From Thioclava electrotropha (GTDB taxonomy: Bacteria; Pseudomonadota; Alphaproteobacteria; Rhodobacterales; Rhodobacteraceae), in NCBI RefSeq assembly GCF_002085925.2, contig NZ_CP053562.1, positions 1,654,001-1,718,000 of the forward strand: a stretch of 64,000 nt of DNA, written 5' to 3'. Position 1 is the first letter of the stretch, and each line of letters starts with the position of its first letter. The position numbers and the translations under genes were made by a program. Below, in pieces: positions 1-11,488 of the stretch. The notes under the pieces are model-generated. The model saw only the letters and a list, made by a program, of their open reading frames with translations. It made no database searches and had not been told where the DNA came from.

Positions 1-15
1 CGCGCAGAGTCAAAA

Positions 16-30
16 GTTCACATTTCGTTC
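16..30 (+). promoter_or_regulatory. LexA (SOS) box upstream of uvrA
   Basis: The sequence GTTC-ACATTTC-GTTC matches exactly the alphaproteobacterial LexA operator GTTC-N7-GTTC. It lies 65 bases before the uvrA ATG, where SOS control of nucleotide excision repair is expected. The match is seen directly; LexA binding is inferred from the known consensus in Rhodobacter and Caulobacter. Confidence 0.85.
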
Positions 31-94
31 GCAGATTTGGATTGGAGACTCGCCCGGAAACACCTATCTAGGGCTGGTGATAAAGGGGGCGTGG

Positions 95-2956
<2,862 letters not shown>

Positions 2957-2992
2957 TCCGCCGCGCCGAGGACTTCGACCGTGGCCGCGGGC

Positions 2993-3433
2993 TCAGCGCC
3001 GCGCGGTGCGGCCGATGACTTCCATGACCTTGTGGTCTTCCGCGCCCACTTTGTAGATCACGCCACGTACTCTGTAGTAGCGCCAGGCGCCCGTCACGAT
3101 CGGCAGGTCGTAGCGGCGCAGGTTCAGGATCATCGAGTGCTGGTAGACCGGGAAGTCGTCGCCGACGCTGAACTCGGGCTCCATCTGGCCTTGCAGCACC
3201 CAGCGCGCCGTTCCGTTGGTCGTGGCGACCTTGCAGAACGTGTCCCCCGTCGTGAGCGTCTTGCACTCCGGCGCGGCTTTTGCAGCGGTCTTGGTCTCGG
3301 CTGTGGCATTGCCCATGTCGATCTTGCCGCCGCGCATCACTTGGACCCCTTGCGCCGATCCTTCGGCGGAGGCGAGGGCGGGCAGGGCGCAGGTCAGCGC
3401 GATCAGGGCGAGCGGGCGTGTCACGATCCTCAT
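2993..3433 (-). CDS. Secreted protein, RcnB-like C-terminal motif (paralogue 1 of 3)
   Basis: Small exported protein of about 146 residues with an N-terminal signal peptide (RIVTRPLALIALTCALPALASA, cleavage after ALASA). It has two cysteines in the mature part. The C-terminal segment with DLPIVTGAWRYYRVRGVIYK aligns with the ends of the next two genes, where the matching pieces are YWRSFGYIYEV and YWRSNGYVYQV followed by GEV-x-x-x-IG. I read the three as divergent paralogues. Function is unknown; RcnB-family periplasmic proteins are the nearest recognisable relatives. The ORF can also open at a GTG one codon upstream (3436); the ATG at 3433 is preferred. Confidence 0.75.
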   Translation of the reverse strand: MRIVTRPLALIALTCALPALASAEGSAQGVQVMRGGKIDMGNATAETKTAAKAAPECKTLTTGDTFCKVATTNGTARWVLQGQMEPEFSVGDDFPVYQHSMILNLRRYDLPIVTGAWRYYRVRGVIYKVGAEDHKVMEVIGRTARR

Positions 3434-3523
3434 CACGAAAGCCTAGCCACGCAGATACCATCGGGCAATGAAATTGAGAATCGACGCATGTTTCTGTCCT
3501 CCAAGCTTTTGAGGACAAGAAAA

Positions 3524-3548
3524 AACGGGCGGAGTGGTTCCGCCCGTT
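3524..3548 (-). terminator. Intrinsic terminator after the 3574-3921 gene
   Basis: A perfect 10-bp stem AACGGGCGGA/TCCGCCCGTT with a 5-base loop. On the minus strand it is followed by a T-rich run, the complement of the A5 at 3521-3525. Confidence 0.85.
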
Positions 3549-3573
3549 CGTAACTTTCCGTCTGGACTGTGGC

Positions 3574-3921
3574 TCAGAAGCCGACGACGTCCGAAGCTTT
3601 GCCGATCTGGGCGATCACTTCGCCGTTCTCGGGGCTGACTTCGTAGATGTAGCCAAACGAGCGCCAGTAGGTCGCGTCAGCCTTCAGGCCGAATGCGTCG
3701 GGCTGGCGGAGGCGAACGTGGTTCTCGGTGATCTGCTGGCCAACCTGCCACAGAAGGTCGTTACGAACCGAGGGCTTTTCAGCGTTTGCCTGGTTCGCGA
3801 CCGAGACGCTCGAAGCGAGTTTCGAACCTGCGGCGCTCATCGGACCATCTGCGAGAGCTGCCATCGGGGTAAGGGCTGCACCGATCACCGCGATCAGCGC
3901 GATACGGGGAAGATAAGTCAT
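3574..3921 (-). CDS. Secreted protein, RcnB-like C-terminal motif (paralogue 2 of 3)
   Basis: Exported protein of 115 residues with a clear signal peptide (AVIGAALTPMAALA, cleavage before DGPMSAA). The mature protein is short and cysteine-free. It ends in DAFGLKADATYWRSFGYIYE and GEVIAQIG, matching the C-terminus of the 4166-4591 gene (YGL-x4-TYWRSNGYVYQV, GEVLALIG). The ATG at 3921 has a good ribosome binding site (AAAGGAAA). A strong terminator follows, so this looks monocistronic. Specific role unknown; periplasmic location is inferred from the signal peptide. Confidence 0.8.
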   Translation of the reverse strand: MTYLPRIALIAVIGAALTPMAALADGPMSAAGSKLASSVSVANQANAEKPSVRNDLLWQVGQQITENHVRLRQPDAFGLKADATYWRSFGYIYEVSPENGEVIAQIGKASDVVGF

Positions 3922-4091
3922 GCGCGTTTCCTTTCGTCTTGGTGGACCAAATGCCGCATTGCGGCGAAAAGGTCCATTGCAGATTCCGCATTACCGCTAT
4001 GCACGCGTTTGTGTGCGATCGTGTGCCGGCGGTTTTGCTAGGGCGCTGAAAATGCTTAAATAAAATCTAATGGTGGTTTCAGAAAATATGA

Positions 4092-4119
4092 AAGACCCGC
4101 GCAAACCCGCGCGGGTCTT
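4092..4119 (-). terminator. Intrinsic terminator after the RcnB-like gene
   Basis: An 11-bp perfect stem AAGACCCGCGC/GCGCGGGTCTT (4092-4102 and 4109-4119) with a 6-base loop. T-rich flanks on the minus strand mark the end of the transcript from 4591. Confidence 0.85.
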
Positions 4120-4165
4120 CACTTTTCGTAACGTCATTTTGAACGTCGTTTCTGCGTTTGCGCGG

Positions 4166-4591
4166 TCAGTTCCCGAGGATCGAGCGCGCGAGTCCGATCA
4201 ATGCGAGCACTTCACCGGTCTGACGGTCGACCTGATAGACGTATCCGTTAGAACGCCAGTAGGTCCGATTGTCGTTTAACCCGTAGCGATTCGGGTCGCG
4301 GATCAGGACGTAGTCGCCAATGATCCGGTCGCCGCGACGCCAGCGGTGGTCGGCGTCCCGCCATGCGTCATCGCGCTCGTCGTCATGGCGATAGCTCTTC
4401 TTGGCGAGGCCCGGCGGGCGACAGCCATTGTTCTTCTTGGCCAGCCCCGGCGGGCAGCCCTTGTAATTGCGCTCCGCGTGGCCGCGGTCGTTCTTCCACT
4501 TGCCGTGGCCATGCCCGTCGGCAAGGGCCGCACCGGGCAGAAGGCTCGCCCCGAGGGCGGCGGCGAGGGTAAGCTGGGTCAGGCGTTTCAT
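4166..4591 (-). CDS. RcnB-family periplasmic protein (paralogue 3 of 3)
   Basis: Exported protein of about 141 residues. The signal peptide (MKRLTQLTLAAALGASLLPG, cleavage after ALA) is followed by a His/Lys-rich stretch (DGHGHGKWKNDRGHAERN), two copies of a PPGLAKK motif and a charged Arg/Asp region. The C-terminal module is LIRDPNRYGLNDNRTYWRSN followed by GYVYQVDRQTGEVLALIG. This plan matches RcnB-type proteins, a family linked to nickel/cobalt homeostasis in E. coli; metal binding here is inference. I place the start at the ATG at 4591, which has a GGAGAGG ribosome site, rather than at the first in-frame codon at 4609. Its last third is shared with the two downstream paralogues. Confidence 0.82.
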   Translation of the reverse strand: MKRLTQLTLAAALGASLLPGAALADGHGHGKWKNDRGHAERNYKGCPPGLAKKNNGCRPPGLAKKSYRHDDERDDAWRDADHRWRRGDRIIGDYVLIRDPNRYGLNDNRTYWRSNGYVYQVDRQTGEVLALIGLARSILGN

Positions 4592-4697
4592 GTGACCTCT
4601 CCTTTCCATAAGCGCCTCAGGCGCGTCTCGGGATATAAATGACCATACCTGCCGAGCCGTTCCATGATGGAATCGTACCTTACCTTCTCACAAGCAA

Positions 4698-4733
4698 GAC
4701 CCCGCCGAAGGCACATGGTCCTTCGGCGGGGTC
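4698..4733 (-). terminator. Intrinsic terminator after the DUF2892 gene
   Basis: A 14-bp perfect stem GACCCCGCCGAAGG/CCTTCGGCGGGGTC with an 8-base loop, just downstream of the minus-strand gene ending at 4768. The T tract is weak (TTGCTTGT). Confidence 0.75.
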
Positions 4734-4767
4734 CGGCTCGCCCGAGGGCGAGTTTAGGTCGTAGGGG

Positions 4768-4965
4768 TTACTTCTTGCAGGTATTGACACCCAGCATCGA
4801 ATAAAGCGGGCAGGTGCCCAGCAACCCGGTCGCAAGCGGGATCAACCCGATCCAGTACAGCCAGTGATAGGGGCTGGGCGGGGTGACGAAGAAGCCGATG
4901 ATCAGGGCCAGCCCGACCACGATGCGAAGAGTGCGGTCGATGCCGCCGACATTGTTCTTGAACAT
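4768..4965 (-). CDS. DUF2892 (YgaP-like) inner-membrane protein
   Basis: A 65-residue protein starting MFKNNVGGIDRTLRIVVGLA, the usual opening of the DUF2892 family. Two hydrophobic helices (about 13-30 and 36-55) are separated by a short PPSPYHW turn. The tail GTCPLYSMLGVNTCKK carries two cysteines. The family fold is a two-helix membrane module also found fused to rhodanese domains in YgaP. No rhodanese is adjacent here, so a sulfur link is only suggestive. The ATG at 4965 is preceded by GAAAGGGC. Confidence 0.85.
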   Translation of the reverse strand: MFKNNVGGIDRTLRIVVGLALIIGFFVTPPSPYHWLYWIGLIPLATGLLGTCPLYSMLGVNTCKK

Positions 4966-5066
4966 GCAAAGCCCTTTCGGTGGCGCAGTTTCCTTTGATC
5001 TTGATACTGTTACGCAAGCTCAAGCGGCAAGGATTAACTGCGGGAGGCGCGGTGACGCGCCTCCGC

Positions 5067-5939
5067 TCAGCTGCGCGAGCGCTTCTCGAAACGCGGCAAC
5101 ATGGCCGAGAAATCGCGCCCCTTGCCGCCTTCGGCTTCCACGAAAGCCGCGTAGAGCGCGGAGGCGAGCTTGCCCATCGGCGTGTCGGCATCGGCGCTCT
5201 CGGCGGCCTGCTGGCTCAGCCGCAGGTCCTTGAGCATCAGCTCGGCCGCGAAGCCCGGCTTGTAGTCGTTGTCGGCAGGCGATTGCGGCCCGACGCCCGG
5301 CGCGGGGCAATAGGTGTTCATCGACCAGCTCTGACCGGAAGAGGTCGAGACCACGTCGAACATCTTCTCGCGGTCGAGGCCCAGCTTGTCGGCCAGCGCG
5401 AAAGCTTCGCAGGTCGCGATCATCGTCACGCCGAGGATCATGTTGTTGCAGATCTTCGCAGCCTGACCGGCGCCCGCTTCACCGCAATGCACGGCCTTCT
5501 GGCCCATCACGTCGAAGAGGGGCTTCACGATCTCGAAGCTTTTCGCGTCACCGCCCACCATGAAGGTCAGCGTGCCGTTGGTCGCGCCGCCAACGCCACC
5601 GGAGACCGGCGCGTCGAGCGAACCGAGGCCGCGATCCGCCGCCATCGCCGCGACCGCTTTCGCGCTATCCACGTCGACGGTCGAGCAATCGCACAGCACT
5701 GCATCTTCCTGCATCGCCGGGATCACCTCCTTGGCGACGTCGCGCAGGATTTGGCCGTTGGGCAGCATGGTGATGACAACCTCGGCCTCCTGCGCCGCCG
5801 CCGCTGCGGTCGTCGCCTGACCCACGCCCTCGGGCGGCGGGGCGGTGAGGTCGAAGCCGATCACTTTGTGACCCGCGGCAACCAGATTGGCCGCCATCGG
5901 CCCACCCATGTTTCCAAGCCCGATAAATGCGATTTTCAT
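5067..5939 (-). CDS. mmsB: 3-hydroxyisobutyrate dehydrogenase
   Basis: NAD-dependent oxidation of 3-hydroxyisobutyrate to methylmalonate semialdehyde in valine degradation. The 290-residue product opens with MKIAFIGLGNMGGPMAANL, a Rossmann GxGxxG. It carries the family substrate motif DAPVSGGVGGA near 120 and the catalytic-lysine region GAGQAAKICNN near 165-175. I chose the ATG at 5939, which overlaps the upstream stop as ATGA; the 31-residue extension read from further upstream lies inside the neighbouring gene. It is the last gene of a three-gene coupled operon. No mmsA follows. Confidence 0.93.
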   Translation of the reverse strand: MKIAFIGLGNMGGPMAANLVAAGHKVIGFDLTAPPPEGVGQATTAAAAAQEAEVVITMLPNGQILRDVAKEVIPAMQEDAVLCDCSTVDVDSAKAVAAMAADRGLGSLDAPVSGGVGGATNGTLTFMVGGDAKSFEIVKPLFDVMGQKAVHCGEAGAGQAAKICNNMILGVTMIATCEAFALADKLGLDREKMFDVVSTSSGQSWSMNTYCPAPGVGPQSPADNDYKPGFAAELMLKDLRLSQQAAESADADTPMGKLASALYAAFVEAEGGKGRDFSAMLPRFEKRSRS

Positions 5940-6982
5940 GGTGTCTCCTCCCAGATGGCCCATTCGGGGCCGAGCGGCTCCAGCATCTGCGCGACCGCCT
6001 CTTCCGGCAGCGCATCCAGAGCATATTTCCATTGCGGATTGCGATCCTTGTCGATGATCTGCGCCCGCACGCCCTCGAGAAAATCACCTAGCTCCGCCGC
6101 CCGCCAGGTAAAGCGGAACTCATGGGTGAGGGCGGCGCGGATGGTGTTCTCGGCACGGGTCATTCGGATCAGGCGCAGCGTCGCTTCCATCGAGAGCGCG
6201 GAGTTGCGCAGCACCGTCTTGTAGGTCTTCTCGGCGAACTCGCTGCCCGAGGTCTCGAGCTTGGCGACGATCGCGGCGAGGTTCTCGGCCCAGAAAATCC
6301 GGTCGATCTCGGGGCGCAGGCCCTCCAGCTTGCCGGGCTCGGGCGAGGTGCGGGGATGAGGCAGGATGTCGATATTGCCGGTCTCGATGAGTCGGGTCTT
6401 CAGGTCGTCCCAATCGGCCTCGGGCACGAACATATCGGCAAACCCCGCATAGAGCGCGTCGGTCGCGTTCATCCGCGCCCCGGTGAGGCCGAGATATTCG
6501 CCCACATGGCCCGGCGCGCGCGCCAGCAACAGCGTGCCGCCCACGTCGGGGATCAGCCCGATGCCGCTTTCGGGCATCGCCACCTGCGTGCTTTCGCCCA
6601 CGATCCGGTGGCTGGCATGGCCGCCGACGCCGACGCCGCCGCCCATCACGAAGCCCTGCATGAAGGCGACGACGGGTTTGGGATATTCCGCGATCTTGGC
6701 GTTCATCCGGTATTCGTCGCGCCAGAAATCGCGCCCCGGCGCGTAATCGCCTGCGATCCCGGCCCGGTAGACGGCGGCAATGTCGCCGCCCGAACAGAAG
6801 GCGCGATCGCCCACCGCGTCGATCACGACAAGATCGACCTCAGGATCGTCGCGCCATCGATCAAGGGCCGCCTCGATCGCCATGGCCATCTCGTGATCGA
6901 GCGCATTGAGCGCCTTGGGTCGATTGAAGGTCAGCCGTCCGGCGCGACCTTCTTTCCGTGCGATCATCGTTTCTTCGGTCAT
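5936..6982 (-). CDS. 3-hydroxyisobutyryl-CoA hydrolase (crotonase superfamily)
   Basis: Releases CoA from 3-hydroxyisobutyryl-CoA in valine degradation. The 348-residue protein has the crotonase core with RPKALNAL near residue 21, the oxyanion-hole segment FCSGGDIAAV near 62, GFVMGGGVGVGGHA near 110-122, and MPESGIGLIPDVGGT near 140. Both acids typical of the hydrolase subgroup are present there: Glu in MPE and Asp in PDVGG. Length and the divergent C-terminus fit the hydrolase better than an enoyl-CoA hydratase. It is coupled by ATGA overlaps to mmsB downstream and to the acyl-CoA dehydrogenase upstream, which supports the substrate assignment. Confidence 0.88.
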   Translation of the reverse strand: MTEETMIARKEGRAGRLTFNRPKALNALDHEMAMAIEAALDRWRDDPEVDLVVIDAVGDRAFCSGGDIAAVYRAGIAGDYAPGRDFWRDEYRMNAKIAEYPKPVVAFMQGFVMGGGVGVGGHASHRIVGESTQVAMPESGIGLIPDVGGTLLLARAPGHVGEYLGLTGARMNATDALYAGFADMFVPEADWDDLKTRLIETGNIDILPHPRTSPEPGKLEGLRPEIDRIFWAENLAAIVAKLETSGSEFAEKTYKTVLRNSALSMEATLRLIRMTRAENTIRAALTHEFRFTWRAAELGDFLEGVRAQIIDKDRNPQWKYALDALPEEAVAQMLEPLGPEWAIWEETP

Positions 6983-8124
6983 CCACGCTCCGCCAGCATC
7001 GCGCGACTGATGATCAGCCGCATGATTTCATTGGTGCCTTCAAGGATCTGGTGCACGCGCAGGTCGCGTACGAGCTTCTCGATCCCGTAATCGGCAAGAT
7101 AGCCGTAACCACCATGCAATTGCAGGCATTGGTTTGCCACATCGAATGAGGCATCCGTCACATAGAGTTTAGCCATGGCGCAGAACTTCGTCGCATCATG
7201 GGTCTTGTTGTCGAGCTTCCACGCCGCCTGACGCAGGAAGGTGCGCGCGGATTCCAGTTTCACCTCCATCTCGGCGAGGCGGAATTGCAGCGCCTGGAAC
7301 TGGTCGAGCGATTTGCCGAAGGCTTTGCGCTCGCCCATATAGGCCAGCGTCTTGGTCAGCGCGGCCTGCGCGCCGCCCAAAGCCGAGGCCGCGATGTTGA
7401 GGCGCCCGCCATCGAGCCCGGCCATCGCATAAGTGAAACCTTTGCCCTCTTCGCCCAGCAGGTTCTCCGCCGGAATGTGGCAATCGTCGAATTGCACCTG
7501 CGCGGTCGGTTGGGCTTTCCAGCCCATCTTGCGCTCCAGCCCGCCGAAGCTGAGACCCTTTGCGCCGTCCTCGACGACCACGGTGGAGATGCCCTTGGGC
7601 CCCGGATCGCCGGTGCGGACCATCGTCACATAGACATCCGAATAGCCGCCGCCCGAGATGAACGCCTTGGTGCCGTTGAGCACCCAGCCCTCGTTCGAAC
7701 GCTCGGCGTTGGTGCGCAATGCTGCCGCGTCCGAGCCCGAGCCCGGCTCGGTCAGGCAGTAGGAGAAGACTTTCTTCATGCTGACCAGATCGGGCAGCCA
7801 GCGCGCCTTGTCCTCGTCCGAGCCGAATTTGTCGATCATGCCGCCGCACATGTTGTGGATCGACAGGAACGAGCCCACGGCGGGGCAGGACATCGCCAGC
7901 GCCTCGAAGACGAGCGTGGCATCGAGGCGCGACAGGCCAGATCCGCCGTAGTCTTCGGAGACGTAGATGCCGCCCAGACCCAGCTCGGCCACTTTCGGCC
8001 AGAGCTCTTTCGGGATCGTGCCCGCCTCTTCCCACGCCTCGGCATGGGGGGCGATCTCGTCTTGCCCGAAGGCGTAAGCCATATCGAAAATGGCCTGCTG
8101 TTCCTCGCTGAGCGCGTAATCCAT
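6979..8124 (-). CDS. Acyl-CoA dehydrogenase, probably isobutyryl-CoA dehydrogenase
   Basis: FAD enzyme that would oxidise isobutyryl-CoA to methacrylyl-CoA. The 381-residue protein has the N-terminal helical domain from MDYALSEEQQAIFDMAYAFG. It has the flavin-binding YCLTEPGSGSDAAAL near 130 and the C-terminal LHGGYGYLADYGIEKLVRD. The usual ending DLRVHQILEGTNEIMR is present, with the catalytic Glu in EGTNE of the short/branched-chain group. The ATG at 8124 has GGAGGAG upstream. Context with HIB-CoA hydrolase and mmsB favours the isobutyryl-CoA substrate, but this is inference from the operon. Confidence 0.88.
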   Translation of the reverse strand: MDYALSEEQQAIFDMAYAFGQDEIAPHAEAWEEAGTIPKELWPKVAELGLGGIYVSEDYGGSGLSRLDATLVFEALAMSCPAVGSFLSIHNMCGGMIDKFGSDEDKARWLPDLVSMKKVFSYCLTEPGSGSDAAALRTNAERSNEGWVLNGTKAFISGGGYSDVYVTMVRTGDPGPKGISTVVVEDGAKGLSFGGLERKMGWKAQPTAQVQFDDCHIPAENLLGEEGKGFTYAMAGLDGGRLNIAASALGGAQAALTKTLAYMGERKAFGKSLDQFQALQFRLAEMEVKLESARTFLRQAAWKLDNKTHDATKFCAMAKLYVTDASFDVANQCLQLHGGYGYLADYGIEKLVRDLRVHQILEGTNEIMRLIISRAMLAERG

Positions 8125-8201
8125 GAAACTCCTCCCCGAGCTCACTTTCGGCAAAGGCTCGACCTCAACCGGATGAATTGAACACCCGTTTAATTTCGAA
8201 T

Positions 8202-8222
8202 CCTTGCGAGAGTTTTGCAAGG
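8202..8222. promoter_or_regulatory. Inverted repeat upstream of the valine-catabolic operon
   Basis: CCTTGC-N9-GCAAGG lies about 80 bases before the acyl-CoA dehydrogenase ATG. On the minus strand it overlaps a possible -35 TTGCAA, with GAAATT 17 bases further on. This could be an operator for a regulator of branched-chain catabolism. It could also be the transcript end of mtlK, but there is no T tract. Confidence 0.35.
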
Positions 8223-8251
8223 GGGGAGCATCGAGGGAAGGGGGCGAACCC

Positions 8252-9718
8252 TCAACCCGCCAGATAATCCGCGATCACCGAGTGCGAGCCGCGCGCCCAG
8301 ACGTCGTTCAGAAGCGCTGTGAATTTCGCCACGACCTCGGCATTCTCGGCCAGATCGCCGTAGATTTCCGACATTTCCAGCCACGCGGCGGGACGTTCCT
8401 TCGCCAGCTTCGACTGCGCGACGAGATGATCCCAGTTCGGATCGTTCGGCGCGATCTCCACCCCGGTCTCGCTGGTGCCATAGCAATAGCGGCACCACAG
8501 CGCGCTCTCGAGGATCAGCCCGGTGCAATCGCGGCCCTGCGCAACGCAGTCGTTGATCGAGGTGATGATGAACTTCGGCTGCCGGTTCGACCCGTCGAGG
8601 CACAGGCGGCGGATCGTGTCGGCCACTTCCGGGTTCGAGAAGCGGTCGAGGATCAACTGCTTGTAATCGTTCAGATCTGTCTCGGGCACCGGCGGCACGA
8701 TGGGCAGGATCTCGGTCGTCTCGATCTTGTCGAGATAGGCGCGAATCTGATCGTCGGCCATGGCCTCATGCGCGTATTCGATGTCGCGCAGACCGGCGGC
8801 ATAGGCGATGATCGCGTGCCCGCCGTTGAGGATGCGGATTTTCATCGTCTCGAACCGGTCGACCGCATTGGTGAAGGTCACGCCGACCTTCTCCAGCGCC
8901 GGGCGGCCTGCGGGGAAATTGTCCTCCATCACCCATTGGCGGAAGGGCTCGCAGGTGACGGGGGCGGCGTCTTCGATCCCGAAGCTTTGGGCCAGCGCAC
9001 GCTCGCGCGGGCCGGTGGCGGGGGTGATCCGGTCCACCATCGAGTTCGGGAAGGCGACATTGGCCTTGATCCATGCGCTTAGCTCCGGGTCCGACAGTTC
9101 CGCCAGCCCGCAGACCGCGTCGCGCGTGACATGGCCGTTATGGGGGACGTTGTCGCAGCACATCACGGTGAAGGGCGGCAGGCCCGAGGCGCGGCGCGCT
9201 TTCAGCGCCGCGATGATCGCGCCGAAGGCGGTCTCGGGGGCGTCCGGGTTGGCCGCATCGGCCTGAATGTCGGGATGGGTCGGGCTGAACGTCCCGGTCT
9301 TGGGGTCGATGTAATAGCCGCCCTCGGTCACGGTGAGCGACACGATCCGCACGCTGGGCTGCGACATCGCGGCGATCAGCGGGGCGTTGCCCGAGGCGAC
9401 CTCGGCGAAACCGACCATCGAGCCGATCACGCGCGCCGATTTTGCCGCCGGGTCCAGCTCGATCACACTATACAGACCGTCCTGCGCCAGAACCGCCTCG
9501 CGCATCTTCGCATCGCCCGCGCGCACGCCCGCGCCCATGAGCGCCCAGTCATGGCCTTCGCCCAGGTTGAACAGATCGTCGAGATAGACCGCCTGATGCG
9601 CCCGGTGGAAATTGCCGCAGCCGATATGAACGATGCCGGGAGTGAGCGCTGCACGGTCGTAACCGGGACGCGCCACGTCTGCGGGAAGCTCGGAGAGGGT
9701 GTCGTTGGAAAGTGTCAT
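8252..9718 (-). CDS. mtlK: Mannitol 2-dehydrogenase (polyol dehydrogenase, MtlK type)
   Basis: NAD-dependent long-chain polyol dehydrogenase converting mannitol to fructose, 488 residues, cytoplasmic. The N-terminal Rossmann segment IVHIGCGNFHRAHQAVYLDD is near residue 30. Family motifs include NSMVDRITPAT near 220, the catalytic FRQWVMEDNFPAGRP near 255 and RILNGGHAIIAYAAG near 295. These residues also occur in fructuronate reductases and arabinitol dehydrogenases. The mannitol call rests on its place after smoEFGK and smoS, the same order as the R. sphaeroides smo operon. The ATG at 9718 is one base from the smoS stop codon. It is the last gene of the operon. Confidence 0.85.
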   Translation of the reverse strand: MTLSNDTLSELPADVARPGYDRAALTPGIVHIGCGNFHRAHQAVYLDDLFNLGEGHDWALMGAGVRAGDAKMREAVLAQDGLYSVIELDPAAKSARVIGSMVGFAEVASGNAPLIAAMSQPSVRIVSLTVTEGGYYIDPKTGTFSPTHPDIQADAANPDAPETAFGAIIAALKARRASGLPPFTVMCCDNVPHNGHVTRDAVCGLAELSDPELSAWIKANVAFPNSMVDRITPATGPRERALAQSFGIEDAAPVTCEPFRQWVMEDNFPAGRPALEKVGVTFTNAVDRFETMKIRILNGGHAIIAYAAGLRDIEYAHEAMADDQIRAYLDKIETTEILPIVPPVPETDLNDYKQLILDRFSNPEVADTIRRLCLDGSNRQPKFIITSINDCVAQGRDCTGLILESALWCRYCYGTSETGVEIAPNDPNWDHLVAQSKLAKERPAAWLEMSEIYGDLAENAEVVAKFTALLNDVWARGSHSVIADYLAG

Positions 9719-9719
9719 G

Positions 9720-10481
9720 TCAGCTCATCCAGTTTCCGCCGTCGACATTGTAGGTCTGGGCGACGATGTATTCGGCCTCGTCCGAGGCGAGGAAAACGGC
9801 CATGCCGGTCAGGTCGGCAGCGGTGCCCATGCGACCGAAGGGGACGGACTCGCCCACCTCTTTTTTCTTCTGGCCCAAGGGTTTGTTCTCGTATTTCGCG
9901 AAGAAGGCATCGACGCCGTCCCAATGCTCGCCATCGACCACGCCGGGTGCGATCGCGTTCACGTTGATGCCGTGTTCGATCAGGTTCAGACCCGCCGATT
10001 GGGTGAGGCTGATGACGGCGGCCTTGGAGGCGCAATAGACCGCCACCAGAGCTTCGCCACGCCGCCCGGCCTGAGACGCCATGTTGATGATTTTGCCGCC
10101 GCGGCCCTGCGCGATCATCTCCTTCGCCGCCGCCTGCATCATGAACAGCGTGCCTTCGACATTGATCTTGAAGACACGGGCGTAGTCTTCGTGGGTGATC
10201 TCTACGAGGGGGGCCGCGGTGAAGATCGCCGCGTTGTTGATCAGGATGTCGATCCCGCCCGAGGCGCGCATCTTCTCCATCGCAGCGTCGATGCTCGCCG
10301 CGTCGGTCACGTCGAGCTTCAGCGCCACCGCGCCGATTTCGGCGGCCGTATCCTCGGCCCGGGCCATGTCGATATCGCCGATCACGACCTCCGCGCCTTC
10401 CGCGATGTATTTCTCCGCGAAGGCGCGCCCGATCCCGCGGGCAGCCCCGGTGATCAGGGCGCGTTTGCCTTTCAGTCGCAT
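9720..10481 (-). CDS. smoS: Sorbitol (polyol) dehydrogenase, short-chain family
   Basis: NAD-dependent oxidation of sorbitol or galactitol, cytoplasmic, 253 residues. Short-chain dehydrogenase features are TGAARGIGRAFAEKY near 10, the NNAA motif near 87, a serine in IINMASQAGRRGEA near 138, and the catalytic YCASK near 151. The C-terminal NVDGGNWMS is typical of the family. The start at 10481 shares one base with the smoK stop (TGATG), so translation is coupled. A longer upstream reading frame lies inside smoK and is rejected. Confidence 0.87.
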   Translation of the reverse strand: MRLKGKRALITGAARGIGRAFAEKYIAEGAEVVIGDIDMARAEDTAAEIGAVALKLDVTDAASIDAAMEKMRASGGIDILINNAAIFTAAPLVEITHEDYARVFKINVEGTLFMMQAAAKEMIAQGRGGKIINMASQAGRRGEALVAVYCASKAAVISLTQSAGLNLIEHGINVNAIAPGVVDGEHWDGVDAFFAKYENKPLGQKKKEVGESVPFGRMGTAADLTGMAVFLASDEAEYIVAQTYNVDGGNWMS

Positions 10482-11476
10482 CAGATTGCCTGCCCTTGCG
10501 CGTCGAATTTGTGAAGCTGGCTCAGATCGGGTGTCAGATAGACCGTGTCGCCCGCATGCAGGCCGATCTCGCCGCCGCCGCGCACGTTGATCAGGCCATA
10601 CTTGGTGTCGACATGCAGGAACGTGTCCGACCCCAGATGCTCGGAGACGCCGACCGTGCCTTTCCACGCGCCTTCCGTGGTGGAGACCTCGATATGTTCG
10701 GGGCGGATCCCGATGCTGTCGGCGCCGTATTTCGCAGCCTCGTCGCCTTCGATAAAGTTCATCTTCGGCGAGCCGATGAAGCCCGCGACGAACTTGTTGC
10801 GCGGGGTGCGATACAGCTCGAGCGGCGAGCCGACCTGTTCGATGCGGCCAGCCTGCAGCACGACGATCTTGTCGGCCATGGTCATCGCCTCGACCTGATC
10901 GTGCGTCACATAGACCATCGTGGTTTTCAGCTTCTGGTGCAGTTCCGAGATTTCGAGACGCATGTTCACGCGCAGCGCCGCATCGAGGTTCGACAGCGGT
11001 TCGTCGAACAGGAACGCCGCCGGTTCACGCACGATGGCCCGGCCGATCGCGACACGCTGACGCTGACCGCCCGAAAGCTGGCCAGGGCGACGGTCGAGAT
11101 AGTCGGTCAGGTTGAGAATGCGCGCGGCATTGTCGACCTTCTCCTTCGCCGCCGCTTGATCGAGCTTCGCCATCTTCAGCGGGAAGGCGATGTTCTTGCG
11201 CACCGACATATGCGGGTAGAGCGCGTAGCTTTGGAACACCATTGCCAGACCGCGCTTGGCGGGGGGCAGTTCGGCCGACGGTTGACCGTTGATCTCGATC
11301 TCGCCGCCGGAGACATCTTCCAGACCCGCGATCAGGCGCAGAAGGGTGGATTTGCCGCAGCCCGAGGGGCCGACGAAGACGACGAACTCGCCATCGTTGA
11401 TTTCCAGATCGAGCGGGGGGATGACCTCGACATCGCCGAAGGCCTTGCGGACGCCCTTGAGGGTTATTTGTCCCAT
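10481..11476 (-). CDS. smoK: Polyol ABC transporter, ATP-binding protein (MalK/UgpC type)
   Basis: Cytoplasmic ATPase of the sorbitol/mannitol importer, 331 residues. Walker [10 protein letters not shown] is near residue 36, the Q loop [15 protein letters not shown] near 78, the signature [14 protein letters not shown] near 134, Walker [13 protein letters not shown] near 154 and the switch His in [13 protein letters not shown] near 189. A C-terminal TOBE-like regulatory domain follows ([10 protein letters not shown] near 248), as in MalK and UgpC. Twelve bases separate it from smoG. It is preceded by a GGAGC ribosome site. Confidence 0.93.
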   Translation of the reverse strand: MGQITLKGVRKAFGDVEVIPPLDLEINDGEFVVFVGPSGCGKSTLLRLIAGLEDVSGGEIEINGQPSAELPPAKRGLAMVFQSYALYPHMSVRKNIAFPLKMAKLDQAAAKEKVDNAARILNLTDYLDRRPGQLSGGQRQRVAIGRAIVREPAAFLFDEPLSNLDAALRVNMRLEISELHQKLKTTMVYVTHDQVEAMTMADKIVVLQAGRIEQVGSPLELYRTPRNKFVAGFIGSPKMNFIEGDEAAKYGADSIGIRPEHIEVSTTEGAWKGTVGVSEHLGSDTFLHVDTKYGLINVRGGGEIGLHAGDTVYLTPDLSQLHKFDAQGQAI

Positions 11477-11488
11477 GGGTTTAGCTCC

